Positions 1 to 8,877 of a DNA stretch of 36,358 nt are shown here, piece after piece. The DNA lies in NCBI GenBank assembly GCA_002696035.1, contig NZQV01000012.1:1-36358 (forward strand), given 5' to 3'. Below the pieces are notes generated by a model that ran no database searches, was not told the origin of the DNA, and worked only from the letters and a program-made list of their open reading frames with translations. Every line of letters begins with the position of its first letter. The stretch's first letter is position 1. A program made the translations under genes and the position numbers. The stretch comes from Balneola sp. (lineage in GTDB: Bacteria; Bacteroidota; Rhodothermia; Balneolales; Balneolaceae).

Positions 1-1075
1 ATGTAACTAAAGGCTTTTCATCCCTGCCATCATCCATACTCATACCGCCCCAAACATTTAATTCCGATCTTTTCGGTGATGAGAATGAGGCCTTATCGTT
101 GAGCTGATCGACCGTTGCAGAATTGGCCACCTTCGTCTTTTCGGCATCCGTAAAGGCATTGGTGTCATCGTTCGATTCGTAACGTGATTTAACCTCAGTA
201 GCCGTGAGCTGAGTGTCTGTTTGAATAGCATTAATAGCTTGCTTAATTCTTTGAGGTGACCACCTCCTTATACTGACTTCTGTTCCCGCCTCAGCTTCGA
301 CCTGAGTCGCTGCCGAAACTTGATTATTATAGGCTTCTTCAATCTCTTGATTTGATTGATCTGCCGTAGCCTCAGACTCAATTCCAGAAAGCTTTTGTTT
401 TTCTGAATTAGTGAAATGTTTGTTTTCTTCTCCGTTATTTATAGAGTCTAAAGTGTCTGAGGCCTTATCAAAAACTGTATCACTAAATTCGTAACCAGAT
501 TCATCATCCTTTACAGTGGGGAATTTCCCCGCATCACCAGATGTTATTGGAGGCAAATTTACACCTGCAGCCGCTGCTTCTGCTGCATCTTTAGCCGCCT
601 CCGCTTCATTCTTATACTGAACAGCCAGGGCCATGATATTGGTGGCACGTTCGCCCGTAGCCGCGTCGGTTGAATCAGTGATGGTTATTATCCATTCATG
701 AGGCGTTCCGGCCTCTCCTGCCCCCGAAAGCCTAACCATTGTAGATATCAATGATGATTTAGTGTTTGGATCATCATTACGCTCCGTCCATACCTCAAGG
801 AAGTACCGGCCTCTTTTTACATCCATGGTAGAGGCATCAATAACACCGGATATAATGTCATTATTTGATGCGGATGAACTTGACAGAGCCAGGCCACCAC
901 CATCTGTAGAAATAGAGAACACATTATCGTTACCGTCCGTCAATAACGTAGTTATATTAGAAAAAGAACTTAAATCGTAGTGCCCGGAATCTTCCTTGAA
1001 CTGGATCGAGAATGAGAACTCATCCGCGCTCTTAATTCGCGGAGTCTTATCTAATACAACCGGTGTAGCGAACAT
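1..1075 (-). CDS. Tail fibre / receptor-binding protein (C-terminus outside window)
   Basis: I read this frame directly: it opens with ATG at 1075 and stays open through base 1, giving 358 codons with no stop. Residues 1 to about 130 form a beta-rich N-terminal domain resembling the attachment domains of phage baseplate or fibre proteins. An Ala/Glu-rich helix follows at about 145-170. Next come fibre-type motifs: FTNSEKQKLSGIESEATADQ, then RRWSPQRIKQAI, then a second FTDAEKTKV copy. These are typical of trimeric phage tail fibres. It is the last gene of the tail block, just past the tip protein and a small coiled-coil protein, where a host-recognition fibre is expected. The fibre role is strongly supported. 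The receptor and C-terminal tip are unknown because the gene runs off the window. Confidence 0.85.
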   Translation of the reverse strand, partial: MFATPVVLDKTPRIKSADEFSFSIQFKEDSGHYDLSSFSNITTLLTDGNDNVFSISTDGGGLALSSSSASNNDIISGVIDASTMDVKRGRYFLEVWTERNDDPNTKSSLISTMVRLSGAGEAGTPHEWIITITDSTDAATGERATNIMALAVQYKNEAEAAKDAAEAAAAGVNLPPITSGDAGKFPTVKDDESGYEFSDTVFDKASDTLDSINNGEENKHFTNSEKQKLSGIESEATADQSNQEIEEAYNNQVSAATQVEAEAGTEVSIRRWSPQRIKQAINAIQTDTQLTATEVKSRYESNDDTNAFTDAEKTKVANSATVDQLNDKASFSSPKRSELNVWGGMSMDDGRDEKPLVT

Positions 1076-1138
1076 GATTTTTTAATTTTAGATTATGCAT
1101 TTACTAATAATGTATAGAACTGCGAAATCCGACTCATC

Positions 1139-1693
1139 CTATTTTTTCAGGTCAGAAGATTCTTTACTCATATCCTTAAGCATGAACGATATTTTCGCAA
1201 GCTTGTCTGGGGATATGGAGTCAGGAAACCAACTAGGATCCGCGTAATGTGGATCGGGTACTCTTGAAGGCTCCCTGCTAAGTATCACATCGTTTCGATC
1301 CTGTCGCTCTCGGTCTTCTTTAATAGCTTTGGAGAATTTATCCTCCAGTTTTCCCAGTTCCCTTGAAAATCGCTCTTGATCGGTTACGTTCTTCACGAAT
1401 CGGTCTCCGTTAGTATCAATCTGCTCGACTCCACCACATTTTTTAGCGAGCTCCATTCTTTCAGTATTGTAGGCTTTCATTTCCTTCGATGCCTGCTCCA
1501 TTAAGTCCTGAATAACACCAACGGCCCTTTTGTAATTGTCTATGTTGAAAAACAAAGCCATACGGGCATCCCGGTGTTCATCTGTCTCACACCTAAAGTT
1601 TGCCACGTCTAATAACGATTCATGCCGAACTAATATCCTGTTCAGCGTGAGTTTCTCTTCCTGTTCGAAAATGTCAATCTTTTCTTCTTCCAT
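1139..1693 (-). CDS. Hypothetical coiled-coil tail-associated protein, 184 aa
   Basis: Not a family I recognise. The protein is very rich in Glu, Lys, Asp and Arg, with long predicted helices (about residues 60-150) and no membrane segment or signal peptide. It begins 12 bases after the tip-protein gene ends and is followed by the fibre gene, so it is probably translated from the same message. Position suggests a fibre chaperone, a fibre-tip adaptor or a small structural protein. That is inference from context only. The stop region overlaps a partial match to the 23-nt element seen elsewhere in the genome. Confidence 0.7.
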   Translation of the reverse strand: MEEEKIDIFEQEEKLTLNRILVRHESLLDVANFRCETDEHRDARMALFFNIDNYKRAVGVIQDLMEQASKEMKAYNTERMELAKKCGGVEQIDTNGDRFVKNVTDQERFSRELGKLEDKFSKAIKEDRERQDRNDVILSREPSRVPDPHYADPSWFPDSISPDKLAKISFMLKDMSKESSDLKK

Positions 1694-1705
1694 TATGTTT
1701 TCTTG

Positions 1706-4700
1706 TTATTGTTCTCTGGTTACAATTTCTAATTCAGCCTTGCTGCCATCTGGGAGCACACAGTACAGATTGCTATTCTTGATACCTATAAACTCGATAG
1801 TGTTTGATTTGATCTTACCGCCCCCGGTTGTCATATCTATGTAGTTCAATGGCGATTCATATGCGAACAAACCATTATTTCCAAGCTGCACCTGCCCCTT
1901 AAATGTTATGGTTTCAAAAGCATCAACATACAGTGGAGCAATAGGTGTGCTTCCCTGCTGAGGACTGTAACCCTCAAATTGAATACGAATTTCACTAGCA
2001 TCATCTTTCACTACAAAGGGTACTTCAACAGTATGCCAGGTGTCTTCATCACCAATGCTTCCGCTTGGAACAGTTACATATTTTTGTACCATCAGAAATG
2101 ACCCTGCAAATACATCTAATCCGGAGACTATAAAGCCTCCATCAAAATCATCAAATCCGCCATCCTCATCTTCATATATAATAGAGAACAGGCAACTAGG
2201 CTGTATATAGCCTCCCACCTGATCGACCCATTTAGTCCTAAACCGTATCATAAGTGTTTCTCCCCGGTAGGCAGACACATCTATATCCTGATAGGCAGTT
2301 TTATTCATATAGTAGGTGCCGTCTCCATCTACACGGACAGCATAAGATCCTGAATACTCATAGGTGGAATCTCTGTTGAATGTACCCCCATCATCTATTC
2401 TGTTGGCATCTATCCAGTCATAGGTCCCTGCAGTAGTAACAGGTGGTGATCCGTTTTCAAAACCTGCGTTACCTATAAGGGATTCGCTGACTTCTAAGGA
2501 TGAGGGCTGTGCTGCAGTAAAGTCTCCAAACCGAACAATCTTGTTAGAACTCCCATCCTCTACATACATTTCTGTATCATCGAACTTCATGCCCGCAAAT
2601 ACACCGGTACCAGTCCCTCCATCAGCGCTGAAAATTGGATTAGCTTCTGGCCCTACACGAATTTGCTCTGCATCAGAATCCACATATAAATTAGTCACAT
2701 CCACTAAGAAGTAGGTGTCATTCATAATGTAGGCACCGGATTCTGCTTCTAATGAAGAGCCAGCGCCCATCGTAAGTGTATTGGATATAGTAGCCGTTTC
2801 TGCAAGCAGGTCATTAATAAGCGCATTGCTTGTAACGACTAAGTTCTCGGTGCTTATAAAACCTCCTGAGTTGCCGGAGGGGTAGAGGTAGAGGGACTTG
2901 ATAAGCTCTTCAATTTGGGCTGAGCTATATCCGCCTAAACTATAGATGTTGGCTTGTGCTAACCTGCATCCTGTTCTGTTTTCCGTACCTCCCAAAGTTC
3001 CATTACCAAAACGCAACACTTCTGTAGTACTAATTGAGCCTGAAGCAGAAGTGGAATCAGTATCTTCACGAACTCCATTAATCCACAACTGTTGCTTATT
3101 CACGGATTCATTTGGATTATATACCCATGCAACATGATACCAAGTGTTTGTAGAAATGTTATAATTTTGTGTAATAATGTTATTTGAAGCATCTCTTGTT
3201 CCTGCTCGTAGCGTCCCGTTATCATAATAAATACCGTAGGATTCATCATAATTACCTTTTCCCATTAACCAATATACACCTGTTGCACTATCAACCTTAA
3301 CCCATATTGAATACATAAATGAGTCGGTATTTGAAAATTCTATACCTGAATATGAGGGTGCAGTTAGCCTCGCCGAATTATTTAGAACAACAGCCCGATT
3401 AGATGGGCTATCTCTTGTATATGCAGGTTCATCACCCAAAGAACTTGCACTATAATCAAGTGATGATGTCGAGAATTGATTCAGTAAACTGTTTTCAAAT
3501 GAAAACTTAGCCTTTCTTCCTTTCTCACTCACTCTCGGAAGGGAGGTAACGTCTATGTCCGCACCCTTAACATAAATACCATCCTCGGTCGCTCGGATAT
3601 AACTTCCACTGGTGTAATTACCGGCCCCCATACCATAAGTGTCAGAAGTGACACCATACCACCCTTTTAAATTACCGGAGACCATACGCGCTTCAATCGC
3701 ATCATATGCCGTGCCGGTTCGCTCCATAAAAGCGATTGCAGGACCGGATGTTGTTACTCCAGTCTTCAAAGAGTTGATGGCATACATGTCAATGAACCCA
3801 GCTCCTGTAGTGCCGGTGTTGAAAATACCATCACCCTCAGACCAACTATTTGACCCGGAACCATCTAAATTACGGATTACATCATAGGTGTACGTGCCAT
3901 CCCCGTTATCGGTAGAAGCAGAATCAACCCGCATAAACTCCACCTGTAACTCTTTCTCCAGGTGTATTACATCCCCATCATTCAAATTACTGTATCGTAC
4001 AGTAATGGAGGTGTCACTCGTCCCAATACCGGTATCAAGTATATTTCCAAGACCAACATTGAACCGCCCACCCTGCGTAACTCTGCGCTCCGAAACGGTC
4101 ATGAGTTCTACATACATCTCAGCAATATGAGCGCTTAAGAATTTCTTATTTGCAGCCCCTAAATTGGATGTGTAATTCGTCTCCGGATAAATATCAGCGC
4201 CAAATTCTGCCAATGATCCGGCATAAAAAGCACCGGTACTGATAGAGGTAGCAGACAATAGCCCTGAAGAATTGTAAGTCAACCCGCTTCTCGTCTCATA
4301 CCAGTCATTAGTGGCATTCCAAACCGCAATTCCGTTATCAGATGGAGCATCAGGGCGCGTTGCAATAGCTTGCAGGGTATCACCTTCCCAACCTACACGG
4401 GCAATAGCTCCATTATCTACTCCAAACACAACATTATTGGTGCCATCAGCCTTTAAGACTTTGTGTCCGGCAATATCCCCGGAAGGAATAGCAGCCACCG
4501 CCCCTTCTCTCGAAATAATGAAATCCTTCGTCGTATATATCTGTTCGGCATGAGTCTCATAGGCTTCACCGCTCTGGATGATATCCCCGTTGAAAGTAGA
4601 AGTGCCTTCAAATGTAGCGTCATTGAATGATACATCATCACCAGTGTATACTGGATCATCCGTATACTTATCATCAACAGTAACCGTATCACTTACAGCA

Positions 4701-7657
4701 TTTGTCGAATAATTCCCACTCGTGTCAATAGCCTTAATCCGATAGGTGAAATTCCCAGAAGTCACAATAGCCGTAGTTAGCGTAGTTCCCTTCGTCCGGT
4801 CCACCAAAGTGGCATCACTCCATCCGGTTCCACCCACACGTATTTCATACTCCCCAATATCAGGATCGCTGTTCTCATCCCATTTATGGCGAATCTGTGT
4901 TTTGTCAACAGAAACTGAATAGTTGGAAACGTCAGATGGAGCCTCCCCTTTCCCAACAACGGTATGCGTAGTGCTAACCCATCCGCTTACCTGGTCATAG
5001 TTACGTGATCGAATTTGCACTTCATATACTTGCCCTTGTTCTACATTGGTAAGTGCAATATTTCCATTTATGGCATCGGTAACCTCAAATATCCTCCAGC
5101 TACCATTACTGCCATTTACCCGCGCTCTCGCTTCAATCTGTAAGGATGGGAATCCCTTCGCTGCGCTGAAATCAATGGATAGCGTCAGTCGCCTGCTTCG
5201 GTCACTGTCTTGATATAAAACGGTCGTGTCACTGCGAATATCATCTATCACAGGCTCAGGCGGGGTCAGGTCCGTAATATCCAAAGGCTCTGTCAAATTA
5301 CTGTCAAAAGGCGGGATTGTGCCTGAGTCAGCATCGTATATCTCAGGGGCATCATCTACCAGTAAAAGCGTAGCTCGCAGATCATCCTGAGCCTGAATAG
5401 CTGTTATCTTTAAGTTCGTTGTCTCCTTATTTACTTCTCCAAACATGTACAGGTCACCGGCTGCTATATCAGCTACTTCCGGGGTGATAGAAAGGGTATT
5501 GTATTCCCCTGCAGACGTTGTTGCCACTGATAATTCATGACTGCTTCCATCTGTACCGCGAACCCGTAATACATAGTCGGTTGCGGCCTGAATGGTTACA
5601 ACATCATCAAGTACAACTTCAGTGACTTCACTGCTGCCGTTTAGAGTAAACGACTTGATCCTTCCGTACCCACTGCCCCACAATGGCACGTCATGGGTAA
5701 CCTTCACCAGATCACCACGGTTGGCAATTAAATGTTCAAAATCAACTTCAAGACTGTACACTTCCTGCCGCAGCTTGGCTTCTGCTAAAATATACCGGCC
5801 GGTCTTCCACGCCTGATCCCAGTTTGTGATCCCAAGAAAGCTAATAGTCTCAAACTTAGTGGCCTGCTCATCTTCACCGGAACCATCTGCATTGTAGCCA
5901 TCATCATACACAATAGCTTCGTCCTGCTGCCAGTCCTTGTCAGGATTGATAAACCGCACTTTAAGCGCATGGGGATTGTCTGGGAATATCCGGGTTGAAC
6001 TGAAATTGATGCTGTTTCGCGGGGTAAAGTGCTGCACCGGGGTAGTCTTCTCAATATCTACAACAGGTAGGTAAACTCCGTCAATTTCCTGGATACTCGC
6101 TCTCCCATAGCTCGATACCTCTTGCAGAAGGTCTTTAACCGTAGTAGAACTATCAACTACCATATTACACTCATCACCACGGGTATCGCATCGATCAGCC
6201 CACGCCTTGAATGCGTCCGCATCTATCTTACTCTTAGCCAATGCCCCGGAGTTCGCATTTCCGGAAATAATATCGGCTGCTATCCAGGCTGGGTTTGAGG
6301 TGGCCGGTGAGTTTGGGTCTCCATTGGTATATGATGTCGGATCACTCCATGATGAACCATTATATTCCGATAACTGACTTTCTACTTCTACAGAGAATTG
6401 CTCAAGAGTGTTTGAAATATTGCCTTGCGCCTTTACTCGCATTGCGAGATAAACGATATTCTCAGTGTTTACAGGCGACACATATTCCACAGATTTAAAC
6501 GAAGACCAGGTGCAATCATCAACATCATTAGATGAAGATGAAGATGCATTTTTCTTCGTTACCCTGATTTCATACTGCCCTTTTGATGGCAGTTTACGCC
6601 GTATACCGCATCGGTGTGTTTCTCTGGCTGCGTTCTTTGTCTCAAACCCAGCCCCCAACGGACTTGCGGAAGGATATAGGTCACAGTTTATGAACTGTAA
6701 ACCATCATTTAAATCAAAAGAAGCATCATTCCATGTAGTCTCGCCAACTTCTCTGTAGTGTACATCAAAGGCATAAAAAGCCGTTTTTGTCTTACCGTTG
6801 TCTTCGCGGTACAGTCCGCTTGGAAAGGTAAGGGTTACGGAAAATTCATCAGTGTCAACAGAAGTTGTCTCAATGAAGGCGTCACCGGCATCTACAAAAC
6901 TATCACCGGGAACGATTTCATCCACATCATTCGCATAAATGGAAGGGCGTTCACCTATTTCTATTTCTACATCTTCATAATTATCGTTACTGTTGAAATG
7001 ATAAGTTCCCCCGTCTGTATTAAATACAATGTCCCCTATACTGGTATCACCTACTTTAGGAACGGAAGGTATCAATGGGCCATATCCGAGACAAAACAGA
7101 ACCCTTAAATATTGTTCATTGCCAATGACTTCCGTAAATGGCTTTCCTGCAATGGAAGGGTATATTTTCCGCTTACCATATACTTTAGGAATTACACCAT
7201 AGGCATTCGCTCTGTTTCTTGATCCTGTAACATTTCCCAGCCTGTTGAAATCTGCTTTTTCAACTGATTGTGTCTTCGACATCAGGAAGCTACTTCCTAC
7301 GTTCAGCGCAGCAACAGCTATACCGGTTTTAGCTCCGGCCCAAGCTCCACCCCAGAACCCCACACCGGCCCCGGCACCAATCCCACCCGTTAGGGCAGCA
7401 CCCAACACCGTGGCACCGATCATAATAGCCTTCTGCGTATTTTCCTGACGATCTCCGGTGCCTTTAGGCACTAAGGTAATATCAACTACGTCCTTTTCGT
7501 GTAGTGGCGTTAGGTCGTCAAATTCTCGCCCATTAACAGAAACATGAAACCAGCTCCGGTCCTCCGGCAGAAGTTGAGCAAGCGTAGCCCCTCCCGGAAC
7601 GCTGAACTGATGGCGCTCTTGCTTAAAAGGATGTGGTTTGATGTTAATTATAGGCAT
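1706..7657 (-). CDS. Tail tip / host-specificity protein J-like, 1983 aa
   Basis: This giant protein closes the tail tip and usually directs host contact. Visible modules in order: a beta-grasp-like N-terminus (about 1-70); a Gly/Ala-rich hydrophobic stretch (about 76-126), as in lambda I/J-type proteins; the core tip region, with an NRANAYGVIPKVYG segment near residue 150; two fibronectin type III-like domains (about 800-1000); a LamG/concanavalin-like lectin domain (about 1420-1590); and a jelly-roll carbohydrate-binding-like domain (about 1727-1917). The start ATG has a GAGGG site and overlaps the NlpC/P60 gene by 14 bases, the usual K-J coupling. The fused glycan-binding modules suggest recognition of a surface polysaccharide. 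The tip assignment is firm. Domain limits are approximate and were read by eye. Confidence 0.9.
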   Translation of the reverse strand: MPIINIKPHPFKQERHQFSVPGGATLAQLLPEDRSWFHVSVNGREFDDLTPLHEKDVVDITLVPKGTGDRQENTQKAIMIGATVLGAALTGGIGAGAGVGFWGGAWAGAKTGIAVAALNVGSSFLMSKTQSVEKADFNRLGNVTGSRNRANAYGVIPKVYGKRKIYPSIAGKPFTEVIGNEQYLRVLFCLGYGPLIPSVPKVGDTSIGDIVFNTDGGTYHFNSNDNYEDVEIEIGERPSIYANDVDEIVPGDSFVDAGDAFIETTSVDTDEFSVTLTFPSGLYREDNGKTKTAFYAFDVHYREVGETTWNDASFDLNDGLQFINCDLYPSASPLGAGFETKNAARETHRCGIRRKLPSKGQYEIRVTKKNASSSSSNDVDDCTWSSFKSVEYVSPVNTENIVYLAMRVKAQGNISNTLEQFSVEVESQLSEYNGSSWSDPTSYTNGDPNSPATSNPAWIAADIISGNANSGALAKSKIDADAFKAWADRCDTRGDECNMVVDSSTTVKDLLQEVSSYGRASIQEIDGVYLPVVDIEKTTPVQHFTPRNSINFSSTRIFPDNPHALKVRFINPDKDWQQDEAIVYDDGYNADGSGEDEQATKFETISFLGITNWDQAWKTGRYILAEAKLRQEVYSLEVDFEHLIANRGDLVKVTHDVPLWGSGYGRIKSFTLNGSSEVTEVVLDDVVTIQAATDYVLRVRGTDGSSHELSVATTSAGEYNTLSITPEVADIAAGDLYMFGEVNKETTNLKITAIQAQDDLRATLLLVDDAPEIYDADSGTIPPFDSNLTEPLDITDLTPPEPVIDDIRSDTTVLYQDSDRSRRLTLSIDFSAAKGFPSLQIEARARVNGSNGSWRIFEVTDAINGNIALTNVEQGQVYEVQIRSRNYDQVSGWVSTTHTVVGKGEAPSDVSNYSVSVDKTQIRHKWDENSDPDIGEYEIRVGGTGWSDATLVDRTKGTTLTTAIVTSGNFTYRIKAIDTSGNYSTNAVSDTVTVDDKYTDDPVYTGDDVSFNDATFEGTSTFNGDIIQSGEAYETHAEQIYTTKDFIISREGAVAAIPSGDIAGHKVLKADGTNNVVFGVDNGAIARVGWEGDTLQAIATRPDAPSDNGIAVWNATNDWYETRSGLTYNSSGLLSATSISTGAFYAGSLAEFGADIYPETNYTSNLGAANKKFLSAHIAEMYVELMTVSERRVTQGGRFNVGLGNILDTGIGTSDTSITVRYSNLNDGDVIHLEKELQVEFMRVDSASTDNGDGTYTYDVIRNLDGSGSNSWSEGDGIFNTGTTGAGFIDMYAINSLKTGVTTSGPAIAFMERTGTAYDAIEARMVSGNLKGWYGVTSDTYGMGAGNYTSGSYIRATEDGIYVKGADIDVTSLPRVSEKGRKAKFSFENSLLNQFSTSSLDYSASSLGDEPAYTRDSPSNRAVVLNNSARLTAPSYSGIEFSNTDSFMYSIWVKVDSATGVYWLMGKGNYDESYGIYYDNGTLRAGTRDASNNIITQNYNISTNTWYHVAWVYNPNESVNKQQLWINGVREDTDSTSASGSISTTEVLRFGNGTLGGTENRTGCRLAQANIYSLGGYSSAQIEELIKSLYLYPSGNSGGFISTENLVVTSNALINDLLAETATISNTLTMGAGSSLEAESGAYIMNDTYFLVDVTNLYVDSDAEQIRVGPEANPIFSADGGTGTGVFAGMKFDDTEMYVEDGSSNKIVRFGDFTAAQPSSLEVSESLIGNAGFENGSPPVTTAGTYDWIDANRIDDGGTFNRDSTYEYSGSYAVRVDGDGTYYMNKTAYQDIDVSAYRGETLMIRFRTKWVDQVGGYIQPSCLFSIIYEDEDGGFDDFDGGFIVSGLDVFAGSFLMVQKYVTVPSGSIGDEDTWHTVEVPFVVKDDASEIRIQFEGYSPQQGSTPIAPLYVDAFETITFKGQVQLGNNGLFAYESPLNYIDMTTGGGKIKSNTIEFIGIKNSNLYCVLPDGSKAELEIVTREQ

Positions 7658-8027
7658 AGAATCCCTCTACACGTGAAGCCCACTTTTTGCTTGTAAAATC
7701 TTCTATACATGCGTTTATGCCTTTGGCTATATGCAACATCTTCCGGTTATCCAACACCACGCCCACATGCAAAGGCATACCGCCAATAGAAAAAACAACC
7801 ACATTTCCGGGTTCGGGGGTGTCCACCTTCTTCCAGTTGGGTCGCTCTTTGGCCACCAATAGCGGTATGTTGAACTTGTCATGGGCATGGATGTATTCAT
7901 CACTAAAGTCAGGTAACTTGTGCCCACATTCATCCTCTAAAACACGGACACAAAGTCCATAACAATCATACTTAGGACCACGACCACGGTCCTCAAACTC
8001 CAACCCTATGTACTTACTCACATCCAT
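7644..8027 (-). CDS. NlpC/P60-family tail peptidase (lambda K-like)
   Basis: A 127-aa cysteine peptidase domain that acts at the tail tip, expected to cut peptidoglycan peptides during DNA entry. The catalytic triad can be seen: Cys22 in YDCYGLC, His87 in PLHVGVV, and His99 as the third residue. The PEPGNVVVF segment before the His is also typical of the family. The length equals a bare NlpC/P60 domain, without the JAB domain fused in lambda K. It lies between the DUF1833-type tail protein and the J-like protein, the standard order. It overlaps the J start, suggesting translational coupling. Confidence 0.92.
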   Translation of the reverse strand: MDVSKYIGLEFEDRGRGPKYDCYGLCVRVLEDECGHKLPDFSDEYIHAHDKFNIPLLVAKERPNWKKVDTPEPGNVVVFSIGGMPLHVGVVLDNRKMLHIAKGINACIEDFTSKKWASRVEGFYAYN

Positions 8028-8037
8028 AAATCATCCA

Positions 8038-8508
8038 TCAAAATATGCCCGGTGTATTCTGTGGAGTAAACTGATCTTTCGGGAACTGCTCGTTTAAAAA
8101 GTCTTCCTGATATCCAATAGTCCCGGTTATGGTGAATTTGTCGTAATCGAATTGCTTTAAAACCATTTCATACGGGCCGACTTCTACCGTATCTGGGTCA
8201 GAGGCGCGTATAACGCTTATGGTTAGGTCAGGCGCGTTTTGAAGAGGTCGAAGTGCTGCAATGATGCTTTGGTCTACATTGTCGATCTGTATGCGCACCT
8301 GTGGTACTTCATCGTCTTCACTCGGCAACTGAATGCGAAAAGCACTCGCCTTGTAGGTGCCATCACTCCGCACAATATCTTCGTTGTTGTCTACAAAAAG
8401 CAGATCACTGGCAAGGCTCGCATGGCTTATCTTCACAATGTGCAGATATACTTCCCCTGTTTGGGCGGCCAGCATGTCTTGTACAGCATCAGCGCTTAAA
8501 TTTCTCAT
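8038..8508 (-). CDS. DUF1833-type minor tail protein, 156 aa
   Basis: The sequence follows the DUF1833 pattern: a VDNNEDIVRSDGTY segment, VRIQIDNVDQSI in the middle, VEVGPYEMVL, and a C-terminal DQFTPQNTPGIF ending. Proteins of this family sit at the tail tip of siphoviruses directly before the NlpC/P60 peptidase, exactly as here. They correspond in position to lambda L. There are no membrane segments. The ATG overlaps the preceding stop as ATGA, and a GGAG site lies eight bases upstream. The structural tail-tip role is known for the family by position. I see no catalytic motif. Confidence 0.85.
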   Translation of the reverse strand: MRNLSADAVQDMLAAQTGEVYLHIVKISHASLASDLLFVDNNEDIVRSDGTYKASAFRIQLPSEDDEVPQVRIQIDNVDQSIIAALRPLQNAPDLTISVIRASDPDTVEVGPYEMVLKQFDYDKFTITGTIGYQEDFLNEQFPKDQFTPQNTPGIF

Positions 8509-8876
8509 GGCAATCGCTCCATGTATACCGTTACATCTACAATTCTGTCATTGGGGTTGGAAGCACCGGAAACAATATTCCAGTCGTAGGTTTCTTCGGT
8601 CAGGAATCGCCACTCATACTCAACATCATCCTGTGGGTCATCCATGTTAAAAGCCAAACTCCCTTCTAAAGTCGTAGTGTGATAAAAGGTTTTGAAGGTC
8701 TCGAATTTATCCCCTGGTATCTGCATGGTGAATTGCATGGGCCTGGCGGTAGCCGTAGTCCTCCTGCGCACTTTAGCCGGACCAACATCCATTTGTGTAC
8801 GCAATGCCCCGCTTTCGGGTTTTCCGCCTACTGGAGTTGGTATCGGTATGCTTGAAGGCCAATCTATACTTGCCAT
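8505..8876 (-). CDS. Minor tail protein (lambda M-like position), 123 aa
   Basis: A small beta-rich protein beginning MASIDWPSSIPIPTP, immediately downstream of the tape measure gene and before the DUF1833-type protein. This is the slot occupied by lambda M-type distal tail proteins. The proline-rich start, the repeated beta-strand pattern and the EYEWRFLTEETYDW segment fit phage tail distal proteins. The start is supported by a GAGG site, and the gene is stop-start coupled to its neighbour. No enzymatic motif is visible. Tail membership is secure from context; the exact M equivalence is inferred. Confidence 0.78.
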   Translation of the reverse strand: MASIDWPSSIPIPTPVGGKPESGALRTQMDVGPAKVRRRTTATARPMQFTMQIPGDKFETFKTFYHTTTLEGSLAFNMDDPQDDVEYEWRFLTEETYDWNIVSGASNPNDRIVDVTVYMERLP

Positions 8877-8877
8877 A

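Noticed and set aside
1133-1155. A fourth copy of the 23-nt element.
   Set aside because: Only the CTCATCCTATTTTTT half matches. The second block is altered and it overlaps the end of a coding sequence, so it is noted only as a weak partial match.
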